Positions 1 to 11,624 of a stretch of DNA of 64,000 nt are shown here, piece after piece. A program made the position numbers and the translations under genes. Source of the stretch: Chrysoperla carnea (taxonomy: Eukaryota; Arthropoda; Insecta; Neuroptera; Chrysopidae); NCBI RefSeq assembly GCF_905475395.1, contig NC_058337.1, positions 135,429,960-135,493,959 on the forward strand. Reading direction: 5' to 3'. The notes under the pieces are model-generated. The model saw only the letters and a program-made list of their open reading frames with translations. It ran no database searches and was not told where the DNA came from. Position 1 is the stretch's first letter, and each line of letters opens with the position of its first letter.

Positions 1-504
1 GGGTGTAATTCTGTTAGAACTGGGTAAAATTAAACGAAGAGTAAATTTTTTCGATATATACCATAGTTTTGGAAATATTGATGTCTAGAGATTTAGAGAA
101 AATCACTTATAGAAGAAATAACACACAAATGCCATTCATTTCATCACTTAAATCACTTTAAATGTATTTTATGGAAAAACAAGTGCTGATTGTTACAATT
201 TTCTTTATAGGAAAATATTTGTCATGCTTTTAAGGACATTAATGAATGTATATAGACGATTTAAAGATGATCCTAAGAAAACGTGATTTTTTGAATTAAG
301 AATGTAGGTACAACTGCCATCTCTTAGATTGGGTCCTGCACCTTGTATAAATAAGTCGAAATTTACTCAAACTTTCCCTCATTTTAGACAAAAGTCCAGC
401 TTTCTTCGAGGTAGAACCAATAAAATGGATTACTTACCTTTACTTGTCATTAAACTACAATCCAAATTGCTATCGGTATTAATTTAATATATATAAATGT
501 TTTC
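1..504. other. AT-rich spacer, no gene seen
   Basis: I see no coding exon, RNA gene or recognisable element here. The only hint of a gene is TGTATAAATA near 345, which could be a decayed TATA box for the exon-2 relic downstream, but no exon 1 follows it. Confidence 0.5.
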
Positions 505-640
505 AGAAGCTCTGAACTTGGTTATCCTCTAATAATTAAGTGTCATTCGAAGAAAAGAAGAATCTGATAACCAAGAAAAATTCTAATATGAATCCAACTG
601 GTGAAAATGGAAATGAATGCGGAAAAATAACTAGTTGTGT
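505..640 (+). pseudogene. Relic of CSP exon 2
   Basis: Directly after an acceptor-like TTTCAG at about 500-505 comes a stretch whose end resembles the last part of CSP exon 2. The segment AATCCAACTGGTGAAAATGG at about 591-610, followed by AATGAATGCGGAAAAA, lines up with the codons for D-P-T-G-E-Y-E-K-E-C-R-K in G11. The frame is not kept, internal stops occur and no exon 1 is visible, so this is a decayed host-gene copy. It lies on the plus strand at the left edge of the cluster. The match rests on about 40 bp, so the call is moderate. Confidence 0.5.
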
Positions 641-2144
641 AAATTATTTTTAAACTGCCCACATTTAATATATAAAACATAATAATTTAAAAAATATATT
701 TATTTTATTAAATAAACTTTTATTTTTTAATTTGAATTTGTAAGGACATTCTTAACCCACTTTTTCTTTCTCCCTTTCAAGTTCCATCTGAATAGATTCG
801 CACTCGAAATTGCCGATCAAATGAGAAATTCTAAGCCGTGAGAGACCATAATGAAGCGAAATTCGTATGATTCATTTTGTCTGGTTTTCATTGAGGATTG
901 ATAAAGGTAAGTTTGATTATAGAGAAAACTGAAATTTTAGCCGTGGTTCAAATTTCGAATTTTTTAGAAATCGAGTTTTATTGATTTTCATGATTTTTAA
1001 AGCATAGGTAAATGGTAAGTGCAAAAATAGTCCGAAATATAGATCGAAAATTTTAAAGGACCAGTTAGGGTCTGAAGTGTTTAGCCCTTCAGATTAAAAA
1101 CCTCATGTTTCTATAGAAATTTCGCTATCTCATAGACGAAAATAATCGTAGAAATTTCACTTCATCCCGTTACCTCTGAGCAGCTCATTTGTTTATATAG
1201 TTTATGCAAAATTTGTTTATAGTTTATACACAACAACAAGCCTCCGGTTAACTTTTGGGCAAAAAATTTATCTAACAAAGTAGCTTGAGATACGTTTTAA
1301 ATAAGCTTGCATGTGAGTAAAAAAAACCCACAAATGGAATTAGAAGAAAATTGTAATTTTTTTATAATCGACTCGCAGCAAAAGTTTTGAAGGCCACATA
1401 AAAGATCTATTTAAACATTAGAATAGCAAAAAATTAGTTTGTTTAATTTATTTACTGTCAAAAATCGTATAAATGTACTTTGAACTTACTTTTAAGTTAA
1501 TTATTCTAATTAAAATAGTAAAAACTAATAGACTCGGAGATACTGACAGAATATTTCAAGTCATATATTACAGTAAGGGTTCCCCTAGTAGGTCAATATA
1601 TTTTCGAAGGACAATGATGATTCCAACGTTGATCGCCGGGAAATAAGGAATAAAAAGTAGCAAGTTAAAAGAATACCATAATTTTATATGTTACTGACAA
1701 TTTTTTTTGTAAACCATCATGGCAATTTTCTACGCCGGTAACAAATATGCTGCTTTTACGGCGTTATGGTATATATTTAACAGAAGTGAAAATTTAAAAC
1801 TTTGAACTAACTACATTTTTTGAATTTTTTAATTAATTGTAGTATGAATAATTAAAATTTCTTCATTTATATGCTTCAATACAATTATAGAAAGATACTT
1901 AATTTTTTTTCTTTTACGCCATATAGATCATCTATCCAGAGATCAGTGGATTTGATTCATCCAGAGATCAGTGAAGTATTTTCTCAATCAATAATAGAAA
2001 TACATTTTATATTTAAAATAAAATATTTATTTTTAACAAAGCATTCTTTACAATTAAAATTTTATTTAAACAAAAACAGTTTTTTGTCCTCAAATCTTTT
2101 CGATGTTTTATTCACATATTTTGTAATGATTCATTTTTTAACAT
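641..2144. other. Spacer with a duplicated segment
   Basis: No gene is seen. Roughly 1090-1625 is a diverged copy of 4460-5045: both share blocks such as TTTATCTAACAA, ATTTATTTACTGTCAAAAAT and GGAGATACTGA in the same order. A 15-bp direct repeat (TCCAGAGATCAGTGG/A) lies near 1935 and 1960. The long open frame at 1871-2329 on the plus strand is only the antisense of G1 exon 2. Confidence 0.5.
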
Positions 2145-2674
2145 TTAAGGGAATTGTTTTCTACATTCTGGTTCATATGCACCAGTTGGATCGTATATTT
2201 TTCGAAGACGATCTAATGCATCTGGTGATGTTTTTGCCAATTGTTTGTATACATTACGAAAAATATCTTTTTGTTTTGGATTACATTTTGCACAGCATGT
2301 TGCTACAACTTCACCCAATATATCTGTAAAATGAAAAAAAAAGAACAGTTTTTAGACTTTGTAACACATACCCCTTAGAAATATTTTACCGTGTTTTCTT
2401 TCGTCATTCGCAAAATAGAAAGAAGTTATTGAGTTTCTTAGAGGTCCTAAGTGTACCCCGAAACATGATTTTTTACCATTTGTGTAAAGATATACTTACT
2501 TTTTATTTGTTCTCCTTCTGGCGTACATGGCCCAGTATTATCGAGACATGAAATATAACTATTAAATAGATCAGCATTTTTAAGACCTTCATCGATATTC
2601 AAACCAGTTGATGGATATCCATCTTGTGCGTAAACAATGGCAGCTAATGCAACAATCACAATTAACAATTTCAT
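2145..2674 (-). CDS. Six-Cys chemosensory protein G1
   Basis: Exon 1 is 2674-2500 and exon 2 is 2323-2145 (TAA stop), with a 176-bp GT-AG intron, giving 117 residues. The product belongs to the CSP/OS-D family: small secreted helical proteins that bind hydrophobic ligands in lymph or other extracellular fluid. Residues 1-16 form a signal peptide ending VYA; the mature chain starts QDGYPS. Cysteines are at 43, 50, 68, 69, 72 and 112. The four usual family cysteines are 43, 50, 69 and 72; 68 and 112 are extra. The intron follows Lys58 in phase 1, as in other insect CSPs. The usual motif near the mature N terminus, Y-x-x-K-Y-D-N-I-D, is reduced to STGLNIDE, a trait shared with G2 and G3. The chosen ATG gives a clean signal peptide, with a TATA box about 93 bp upstream. 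Function beyond the family level is inferred. Confidence 0.93.
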
Positions 2675-2766
2675 TGTAATAAAATTTAGAATATTGTTGT
2701 AGAAAAAACGAATTAACTGTTAATTAACACTTTTTGAGTTATACATAATTATTTTTGAAAAATTTC

Positions 2767-2774
2767 TTTATATA
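2767..2774 (-). promoter_or_regulatory. TATA box of G1
   Basis: TATATAAA on the minus strand, 93 bp upstream of the G1 ATG. The flank from about 2700 to 2900 also occurs before G2 and G3, so the promoter was copied with the gene. Confidence 0.75.
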
Positions 2775-4139
2775 CTCACTAATTTGAATTTATAATTTTT
2801 ATTTGAATTTATTTATGGAATTTACTTACATTTGCATTATTCCTGGGTAAATAGGAAGAATACAAATTTTTTTTATAAATTCGTCTTAGGTGGTTAACTC
2901 AAGGAACTGAATTTATGAAAACTACAGAACTCGATTAAATTGACTGAGATTAGAAACAAAGAAGGCTGCCAAGAATCAGCCGGCATCCTCTGAGCCGGTC
3001 AAGAAACTATTTGTTAGCGGAAAGTCGTTGGTAGAAAAGTGTCAATGTACACATACCCTTAAGGAGAGTACTAAGAAAATAACTCAATAATTGAAGGATA
3101 GTCTGTTAATTGGTATATCGAAATAAATTTCAACAAAATATTGATAAGTTTTTGTATACAAAATGATATTTTGCTACAAATATTACGAGCAAACTACCTT
3201 AATGATTTGATTTAATATGTAAGTATCATGTTACACGAATTTATTGTTTGATCCTGTTCAATTGCGTTTCTTGCCTGATGTTGAATTTGCGTTATTACGC
3301 ATAAAAATGTAAAACTAGACTTGATACCATGACAAAATTTGAAAGTGTAATTGAATTTGATTGAAAACGAAGAAGTTATAAGCATTCAAAGATTATTGCC
3401 CAACTCCTTTTAGCAAAACGAAGTTTTATATGTTATCTCTATGGTAATATCGAGCAATGACGTCACTTACCTATATCTTCTTTTTTTGTTTAATTAGGAA
3501 TATTTAATGATCATATTTTGCCTACTTCTAAAGATTTTCAAAAATTAACTTCACTTTTCTGTCCGTGCAATGAGAATGCTTCACCTGAAGTTATAAAAAA
3601 AATTTAGGCAACATCCCCATTAGGTCACCTTTTAATTCGTTTAAATTTCCATACCAAAAAAAAAATAATTGTTTTTTTTTTTAAATGTCTAAAATATAAT
3701 CAGATATAATCTTTATACAGGGAAGCTTACAAAATTTGATAGAAAGTGTTAAATAGACCTCCCTATATTTATTACTATTTGGGGGGGTTTCTGTCATGGG
3801 CAATCAGCTTTCTAGTTGTAGCTGTACCTTTCTTCGACCGTATTTATTTACAAAGTTTCCAAGATTAAAGTGATTATTTCAATTTTAATATTTTGATATA
3901 CTCAGAGAGTGTATCATATGATTATGATACACTCTAAGACTATTGCATTTGAACATTACAAGTTGCCTACACATCAAATACAGATAAGAGGAATTCAGTA
4001 TGGATGGCATTCTGTGGACAAATTGGTTTTATTTTTGAATAAGATTGTATTTAATCGGTAAAACGGTTAAAAAATTATTCAGTTTTTAAGAAACAGTTTA
4101 TTAAAGAAAATAAAGTTGGTACAATTTAATAGATTTTTG
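2775..4139. other. Spacer shared with the G3-G4 interval
   Basis: No gene. About 2941-3100 resembles 14380-14490; 3180-3290 resembles 15020-15120; 3720-4130 resembles 15640-16140. This is therefore the duplicated intergenic DNA of a two-gene block. About 3300-3595 is one copy of a dispersed repeat also found at 18470-18770 (inverted) and 61580-61850. A 12-bp-stem hairpin (AGAGTGTATCAT ... ATGATACACTCT) lies at about 3905-3934. Confidence 0.6.
3300..3595 (+). repeat. Dispersed repeat A, copy 1
   Basis: Shares ordered blocks with 18470-18770 (reverse) and 61580-61850: TGACAAAATTTGAAAGTG, a TGACGTCA palindrome, TAATTAGGAAT and ACTTCACTTTTCTG. Its class is not recognised; no coding potential or clear terminal repeats are visible. 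Confidence 0.6.
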
Positions 4140-4265
4140 TAATTTTTACATTTCTGTTCAAGTTCGTTCACTTGTTGAATCGTTCAATTCAGCAAGTAAT
4201 TCTGGTTTGATGGCTTCTAAATGTTTGTAAATTTTCCTTTTCTAGCGATTTCATAAAAAATCCTT
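4140..4265 (-). pseudogene. Relic of CSP exon 2, counterpart of G4
   Basis: On the minus strand this matches G4 exon 2 (16155-16339) over its C-terminal half, including the codons of K-H-L-E-x-x-K-P-E-L-L-A-E-L. Compare ATTTCTGTTC, CAGCAAGTAATTCTGGTTTG and TTCTAAATGTTTGTAAATTT in both places. The segment coding the Cys-Cys region is absent, the frame is interrupted, and no exon 1 is found upstream. Flanks on the 3' side (3720-4130) are shared with G4, so it is the decayed member of a duplicated two-gene block. It is a host-gene pseudogene, not a processed copy. Confidence 0.75.
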
Positions 4266-5083
4266 GTTTTTTGTAAGTGGGGACATGAAAAATTATTTTC
4301 CTAGCTCTTGTTTCCATTATTTTCTTGCTTCGTCTAAGAATAATTTTCCATATCAAATTTCGCATATAAATACATATTTCGTCCGTAAAAGAGAGTCATC
4401 TTTCGAAGTGATTAGAAAAGTGGAGTACAATTTTGTAATTACTCGAAACGATATCGATCGAGCAACAGTTAGAAACCTCGTGTTTCTTTATATAATCGTA
4501 GGAATTTCACTTCATTATGGGCTATTTAATTTCCACCCCCTTGAATCCGCTCATATTCAAACTTTTACATGTTCGTATTAAAATGGATTGATTGTCTAAC
4601 CCCCTTGACCTATGGACAGCTTATCAAAATTTGTTTATACATATAACCAAGCCTTATGTAATCTTTTTAACATAAAATTTATCTAACAACGTAATTTTGG
4701 AGCGCGTGATTCATTTTAAATAAACTAGCATGTGAAAAAAAAATGGAATTAGATAACTATTGAAATTACTTTAATTAATTAAATTCAACTCGCAGCAAAA
4801 ATTTTGAAGGTCAGGTATACGATTTATTTAAACATTAGATTTATGCAAAAAAAAAAAGTTTGTTTGATTTATTTACTGTCAAAAATCGTACTAATTTATT
4901 TTGGACTACTTTTGAACTAATTATTTTTATGAAAATAAACAATCTTATAGACTAGGAGATACTGATTTAAAATTTCAAATCATATGTTAGGGTAAAGGTT
5001 ACCGTAATACGTCAAATTATGCAATAATTAGAAGGAAAATAATGATCACAAAAAAATAAAAAATAACTATGTGTCTCAGGCTA
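4266..5083. other. Spacer, second copy of the 1.1-1.6 kb segment
   Basis: 4460-5045 is a diverged direct copy of 1090-1625. No gene, RNA or clear transposon ends are seen. The open frame at 4264-4581 has no recognisable content. Confidence 0.5.
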
Positions 5084-5693
5084 TTATACCATGTATATGA
5101 AATATACATAGTATATTAAGATTAGTCCCAAGTTTGTAACGCTTAAAAATATTGATGCTACGGAAAAAATTTTGGTATAGATGTTCATAGAATCACCTAA
5201 TTAATCCATTTCCATCTGTCTGTCTGTCTGCCGTCTGTCGTCTGTCCGTCTGTCATCACGATTACTCAAAAGCGAAAAGAGATATCAAACTGAAATTTTT
5301 ATAGTGTGTTTAGGACGTAAAAAGTGAAGTCGAGCTCGTAAATGAGCAACATAGGTCAATTGAATCTTTTTGTCCGTAGGACCCATATTGTAAAACGCAA
5401 GAGATAGAATAAATGTTTAAATATAAAAAATGTTCCTTATAAAAAAATAAGCAACTTTTGTTTGAAACATCTTCTTGTACATATTACTGTTTACCCACGA
5501 GGGCGCTAATTAGGTGCAAATTTTATAGTATTTATTAATATGGGAATATCAGTTATGTGTGTGTGGCTATTTATGAGTGGGTATCTTTCTTTATTTACGT
5601 GACGTCAAAAAACAAACGATTGCGTCATCAACACTGTCTATACATGGTATTTCAACAATTTACTACAGTCAATTGTTTGTTTTCACTTGTTTT
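5084..5693 (+). repeat. Repeat B, near full-length copy
   Basis: Begins TATTATACCATGTATAT and ends CAATTGTTTGTTTTCACTTG. Internal landmarks are AGTCCCAAGTTTGTAACGCT, a (GTCT/GTCC)n tract, GGACGTAAAAAGTGA and CATAGGTCAATTG. It has no coding potential. The ends fold: one is a palindromic ATACCATGTATAT...ATATACATAGTAT region, the other carries CAATTAACTCAGTTAATTG-like hairpins. At least ten other copies or fragments lie in the window. It looks like a non-autonomous element of uncertain class. Confidence 0.7.
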
Positions 5694-7178
5694 TTTTTGT
5701 TATCCAGTCATTTTTCATTTAAAATTCAAAAAAAACATCAAAGGAAACTTAAAACTTTGGAGTAAAATTTCATAATTTGAAAATTAAAATTATTAACATA
5801 CTAGCTAAGCCCGGTCACGTTTCGCTGTGGATTTGTCTGATATCAATTATTAGGGTAGTAAATAAAACAGTCTTGGAGCACATTTGACATTTTTATAACT
5901 TTCAGCCCTTTTTTCAGTTATTTTGAAATATTCGTTCCCGTGATAACTTTGCAATGCCAAATAAATAAAACCCTCTTGGGTATAAATGTAACGACCTGTC
6001 AAAGTTTTAAGTCAATCCATCGACTACTTTCAAATTTTTGCGGCCATAAAGATACTGGAGCTAAATGGTTATAAAAGATTAGTATAAATAATTAAAAGGC
6101 GACAACACACAATGTTCTTAATCGGCCTCCCATTCAAGTAGCGACTGTGTCTGTACCAGTGAATCAGTGATTTCAACATGACTGTGTCTCCAAGTCTATC
6201 AATATAATTATAGATACAAATACATTATAAAAAGTGAAATTAATGTTGTTTGTAAAGCTTCTCAAGTGTTTCAAACAAACACCACACGCTTCGAAGGATC
6301 GCATCCATAAATTTCCTGGTCCATGATTTTACATCTCTCTTTTAACAGAAATCAGGTCTCATCGATTCGTTTGTGGTGTCGTAACTTCTAAACAGATAAA
6401 GCAATCAGCTTTTTGTTTGTTTGAGAGGTAATTTGATCGATAATGTTCTTATCAATGTTTCATGAAAATCTGCTCAGCCGTTTGAAAATCATCACCTCTT
6501 TTCTAGTTGTTATTGGGGTACGGAGTCCTAAATTTACACTTGAAACATAGCTAAGAACATTTTCGATCAAATTACCTTTCTAACAACAAAAATTAAAATC
6601 GGTTAATTCATTTAGGAGCTACGTTGCATCAGACAGACACACAGATACACACACACGTTAAACTTATAATACCCCTCTTTGTTAGTCGGGGGTTATAAAT
6701 AATCCAATAACGTGTGAGTCAAGGAAATCAACTTTCTCTCCGTATGCTTTTGGGTTAGAACTGTATTTCTTATTAAATTAAAATTTAAATGAGCGTTTGT
6801 ATTTTGTTAAAATATACATCCCTTTCAAGACCCTCAATGACAATATATTTAGCTAAATTTATTAAAAAATTATCATTTTTTAATCTCCCGACAATCAATC
6901 ATTATCTTTAATCTTGTCATGGAATCATTCACCAAGCTTAACGATTCCTGAATGTCGAACGCCACTAAATAGATATCCACTCCAGCTCTTATAGAAGTTA
7001 CAGAAGTGTCTGCATATATTGACGTCTCTTATTCTTCAATTATTGAGTTACTATCCCAGCACTCTTCTTAAGAGTATGTGAACACTGACACTTCAGACGA
7101 TTTTTCCCTAATATATAGACCGTTAGCCAACTCAGAGGAGGCCGGCGGACTCTTGACAGCCTCCTATCTTTCCTATTA
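5694..7178. other. Repeat-rich spacer before the long-inverted-repeat element
   Basis: 5812-6699 looks like a degenerate copy of a common insect dispersed repeat. Its head reads CTAGCTAAGCCCGGTCACG, and its tail has a GACAGACACACA tract followed by ACACGTTAAACTTATAATAC and a GTCGGGGGTTATAAA end. A GGGTACGG(A)xCC motif with CTTGAAACATAGCTAAGAAC near 6515-6560 recurs at 48072 and 48210. 7000-7176 is the distal part of the G2 upstream flank, homologous (inverted) to 2950-3100 beside G1. No gene. Confidence 0.5.
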
Positions 7179-8730
7179 GTCCATTGAAATGTTACAATTT
7201 TAGGGCGGAACTGAACATTTTTGGGGAGGACGCGATTTTATTTGTGGGACATGTAGGGGAGGTCAATACAACCTTAACCCCAAGTTTGTGGGGTTGACGC
7301 CCTTGTCCCCCGCCCGCCATCTTGAAAAAAGGGGTGGAAACATATTTTGCTGTATCTCGTAAAATATTGATTTCTCAAAAAATTTGCAAAGACATAATTT
7401 GTAGCAAATTGTCGTGGCTACAATTTTGTCTATGTGACTTTTTGCGATAAACTTAAAATTTAAAAAGTTATGAGCAAAAAAGTAACAAAATCAAAAATTT
7501 CTTTTTTGGCTTAATAACTTTTTTTCTTGTCATTTTATCATAAATTTAGGTGAGAGCAATATTATAGAGAATACGTTTATGAACAGTTTTCCGCAAATTT
7601 TATTAATTTTTGTTAATTTTTAACGTAGTTACAGCGCTCCAATATCTCCGACTTAATCATATTATCAATCAGTAATTAAAATAGAATAGCTAGCTATCCC
7701 ATTCTACTCTTCTTCGATGGTCCAGGTTGTCGTTCAGATTCTCCAAGTTGTGGCTTAGATTCTCCAGGCTGTGGCTCAGATTGTAATTCAACATCGAATG
7801 TGAAGGTTTGAGGAATGACAGGAGTTAAAGTTGGAGTCATCGTTGGTAATTCTTCTTCAAATTCATTTTCTTCCATTAATTTTGTTACTTCCATAATGTT
7901 GGTACAGGTTTCTCCAGAGCAATAGAGGCACACTGTGGAGCACTTCGAACTTTGGATTGGCATCCAAATGTTTCCATGCTTTTTCCAGCCCCGATATTCA
8001 GGATTATTGTATTTTCCAAGCCATGATTGGACCTGGTGATTCACTCGGAGACTGTGGAAACGGGCTACATCCTGTGTTGGCGGAAGCGATGATAAACTGA
8101 ATGAAATTTTTGCTACTGTTTTGGAGAATCGTTTGTATCACAACTATATGTAGCACAACTAAAAGAATAGCATGAGGAAGAAGAAACAGCTTATTAAATA
8201 TGTTATTAAAAAACGAGAGTAAGGTAAACATGTTGTTTTGGCCGAGTTATCATGCGCATTGATAAACTCGGTCAACTTTGGAGCGCTGTAACTACGTTAA
8301 AAATTAACAAAAATTAATAAAATTTGCGGAAAAATATTCATAAACGTATTCTCTATAATATTGCTCTCATCTAAATTTATGATAAAATGACAAGAAAAAA
8401 AGTTATTAAGCAAAAAAAGAAATTTTTGATTTTGTTACTTTTTTGCTCATAACTTTTTAAATTTTAAGTTTATCGCAAAAAGTCACATAGACAAAATTGT
8501 AGCCACGACAATTTGCTACAAATTATGTCTTTGCAAATTTTTTGAGAAATCAATATTTTACGAGATACAGCAAAATATGTTTCCACCACTTTTTTCAAGA
8601 TGGCGGGCGGGGGACAAGGGCGCCAACCCCACAAACTTGGGGTTAAGGTTGTATTGACCTCCCCTACATGTCCCACAAATAAAATCGCGTCCTCCCAAAA
8701 ATGTTCAGTCAATGTAACATTTCAATGGAC
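7179..8730. mobile_element. DNA-transposon-like element with long inverted ends
   Basis: The arms 7179-7642 and 8278-8730 are near-identical inverted repeats of about 455-465 bp, starting GTCCATTGAAATGTTAC. The insertion is bounded by TA on both sides (7177-7178, 8731-8732). The G1 flank near 2950-2970 is the matching site without it. The ~635-bp centre has an open frame on the minus strand (8044-7694) with C-x2-C pairs around C-S-T-V-C-L-Y-C and repeated PGES/LGES units, ending in a basic KKSRMG; I do not recognise it. TA flanks and long inverted ends suggest a non-autonomous Tc1/mariner-type or foldback element. No transposase catalytic motif is seen. Confidence 0.75.
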
Positions 8731-8911
8731 TATATGTCAATCAATTTAATCGATTGTCCGTAGTTTTCATAAATTCGGCTCCCTGAGTGAACCACCTTAA
8801 ATGAATTTATAAAAAAATATTGTATTCTTCCTTTTTACCCGGGAGTAATGTAAATGTAAGTAAATTCCATAAATAAATTCAAATAAAAAATTAGAAATTC
8901 TAATTTGTCAG

Positions 8912-8919
8912 TATATAAA
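8912..8919 (+). promoter_or_regulatory. TATA box of G2
   Basis: TATATAAA, 96 bp before the G2 ATG, inside a flank that is shared with G1 and G3. Confidence 0.75.
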
Positions 8920-9014
8920 GACATTTTTCAAAAATAATTGTGTATAACTCAAAAAGTCTTAATTAACAGTTAATTCCTTTTTTTTTTTACAACAATATTC
9001 TAAATTTTATTACA

Positions 9015-9935
9015 ATGAAGTTGTTAATTGTGATTGTTGCATTAGCTACCATTGTTTACGCTCAAGATGGATATCCATCAACTGGTTTGAATATTGATGA
9101 AGCTATTAAAAATGCTGATATATTTAAAAATTATATTTCATGTCTCGATAATACTGGACCATGTACGCCAGAAGGTGAACAAATCAAAAGTAAGTATATC
9201 TAGATATACAAAAGGTAAAAAATCATGTTTCGGGGTACAATTACGACTACTAAGAATCTCAATAACTTTTCTACTTTGCGAATGAGGATAGAAAATTTGG
9301 TAAAATAGTTTGTTTTATTTTTAATTTTACGGATTTTTTATTTTTGCATATTTATTACGGGCGTTACATAGAAAAGTTGAACATGCAAAACCAATGCAAA
9401 TTCCCTCTAATATCTTTAAGGCCTAACCTTGTGAAAAGAAAATTTAAACTCAAGAAATGTCCGTAACTATTTGATCGAAAAAATAGTTAAAAACTAACGA
9501 ATTTAGTTTGGGGCATTTTTTTGTAACTGCGATTTGTCACTTTCAGTTCGAAAAGCAAGAATCGATATTCATCTCAAGGTAAATAGCCTATACTGGAAGT
9601 TCACTGCTTATTTATCACATGATTCTAAATTTTTGAAAATACAGTTTCTACTTTTTATGTATCTCTAACACACTCAATTAAAAATATTTCAAAAATTTTA
9701 AATCGATCTGAGACTTATTATAACGGCCAAAATTTTTGTTTGTTTTTGTTTTGCAGATCTAATGGGTGAAGTTGTAGCGACATGCTGTGAAAAATGTAGT
9801 CAAAAACAAAAAAATGATTTTCGTAAAGTATATCAACAGTTGGCAAAAACATCACCAGATGCATTAGATCGTCTTCGAAAATTATACGATCCAAATGGTG
9901 CATATGAACCAGAATGTAAAAAACAATTATCTTAA
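9015..9935 (+). CDS. Six-Cys chemosensory protein G2
   Basis: Exon 1 is 9015-9189, exon 2 is 9757-9935, with a 567-bp intron (GTAAGT donor, TTTTGCAG acceptor) and 117 residues. The signal peptide (1-16, ends VYA) is identical to G3. Cysteines are at 43, 50, 68, 69, 72 and 112, exactly as in G1. The tail reads D-P-N-G-A-Y-E-P-E-C-K-K-Q-L-S. An AATAAA lies at 9993-9998. It is the inverted relative of G1 and G3: 5' flank, exons, parts of the intron (compare 9300-9540 with 13560-13800) and 3' flank are shared. G2 and G3 therefore face each other tail to tail. The 1.55-kb element lies about 180 bp upstream of its TATA box, which could affect distal regulation (inference). The antisense open frame 10137-9718 is a shadow. 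Confidence 0.93.
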
Positions 9936-10584
9936 ATGTAAAAAATATGAATGAAAAGATAGATTTGAGAACAAGAAAACTATTTTTGTTTAAATAAAAT
10001 TTTAATTGTAAAGAATGCTTTGTAAAAAATAAATATTTTATTTTTAATATAAAATGTATTTGTTTTATTGATCGGAAAAATACTTCATCAAATCCCAAGC
10101 AAATTATTCCATAATTCTTGATCCCGGTAGGTATCAACGAGAGAAGTTAATAAGTTGCTATTTTTCGAGTTACTCTAAGCAAGAGTTTAATTTGCTGATT
10201 GAGTTTTTTTTGGAAATTTTACTATTTTATCGTAGAGTGTCACCTCTTTCCGAATAAACCACTGCGAAAATGAATTAAAATCGTCCGTTTGACACTACTC
10301 TTTGACTTTGACATTTCTGTATCCATTTTTAAAAATCCCGTGCCAGGCTTCGAGAAATTTCTTGATCTTTTAAAGAGTGGTATCATACCATCTAGTGGGT
10401 CATATTTTACCCTCCTTATTATAACCTACATTAAGAAGGTATTTTTATACTCGTTATTCTGACATGGCCAATATTTCGTTAGGGTAAAAACCGAAACAGT
10501 TCTCTTAAAAGTCTAGCCGTAGACGCACGTATATGCCCCTTCCCCCTCTTTTTTATTGATACATTCTTATACTAAATGTATATT

Positions 10585-10660
10585 TAAAACAAGTGAAAAC
10601 AAACAATTGACTGAGTTAATTGTTGAAATACCATGCATAGGCAGTATTGATTACTCTATC
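10585..10660 (-). repeat. Repeat B, end fragment
   Basis: Carries only the terminal ACAAGTGAAAACAAACAATT block with the TTGACTGAGTTAATTGTTG hairpin and the following ACCATGCATAG, then switches abruptly to repeat C. Confidence 0.65.
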
Positions 10661-10763
10661 ATAAAACATACATAAATTTCGATTTTTGCCCCAATTTCCT
10701 AGATCAGTTTTTTATATTTTATAAATACGTATTTAGACTACCAAGTAGCCATCATAAGTAAAA

Positions 10764-11404
10764 ACAAGTGAAAACAAACAATTGACTGAGTTAATTGTTG
10801 AAATACCATGCATAGTCAGTGTTGATTTCTTTATCACATTACACATACAAACATGTGACCAATATAGTATAGAACATGACCATAACCAATAAAGTATAGA
10901 ACATATGTAAATGACTTTATAGGTTTCTGCATTACCGACCGACATTTAGTGTATAGTTTGTACACATATTATAAAATTTCCGCCTAATTGGCGCCCTCGC
11001 GGGTAAACAGTGATGTTTACGAAAAAATGTTTCAAACAAAGTTGTTTAATTTTTGATAAGGAACATTTTTTACATTTAAACTTTTGTTCTATCTCTAACG
11101 GTTTATAAGATGGGGCCTAAGGGCCCAAGACCCAATTGACCTATGATGCTCATTTACGAACTTGACCTCACTTTTTACGTCCTGAGTACGCTGTAAAAAT
11201 TTCAGCTCGATATCTTTTTTCGTTTTTGAGTTATCGTGTCCACAGACGGACGGACGGACGGACGGACAACCGGAAATGGACTAATTAGGTGATTCTATGA
11301 ACACATATACCAACATTTTTTTCGTAGCATCAATATTTTTAAGCGTTACAAACTTGGGACTAAACTTAATATACTATGTATATTTCATATATGCATGGTA
11401 TAAT
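10764..11404 (-). repeat. Repeat B, full-length reversed copy
   Basis: Runs from ACAAGTGAAAACAAACAATT to ATATGCATGGTATAATTA. The GGAC tract at 11243-11264 and the TAAGCGTTACAAACTTGGGA block are intact, so this is one of the best preserved members. Confidence 0.75.
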
Positions 11405-11407
11405 TAG

Positions 11408-11595
11408 CTAGTCGTGATTACTCTTATTATGAATGTTGCTCTTTGCTAATTTTGTGGCGGACTGCACTTGGTAGTCGAAATACGTAATTATAAAATATAA
11501 AAAACTGATCTAGGAAATTGGGGCGAAAATCGAAATTTATTTCGAAATATCCTAGAGTTCTCATTTATTATCTTCGATAATATTTATACATACAT
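11408..11595. repeat. Repeat C
   Basis: Contains AGCTAGTCGTGATTACTC, TTTTGTGGCGGACTGCAC and AATCGAAATTTATTTCGAAA. Related pieces are at 10670-10745, 39520-39640 (rearranged, one half inverted) and about 40385-40550. Class unknown. Confidence 0.55.
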
Positions 11596-11624
11596 ACATG
11601 TCACACATACATATCTGATATTCC

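Noticed and set aside
1871-2329. 152-codon plus-strand open frame
   Set aside because: It is antisense to G1 exon 2 and its 3' flank. The same kind of shadow lies opposite G2 exon 2 (10137-9718), G7 (28707-28943) and G8 (33314-33550). AT-rich codon use explains the absence of stops.
5220-5260. GTCT/GTCC tracts as a regulatory microsatellite
   Set aside because: The tract is an internal part of repeat B and recurs in its other copies, so it has no gene-specific meaning.
7694-8231. The two overlapping minus-strand frames as host genes
   Set aside because: They lie inside the long-inverted-repeat element and match no host family I know. Only the 8044-7694 frame looks possibly coding.
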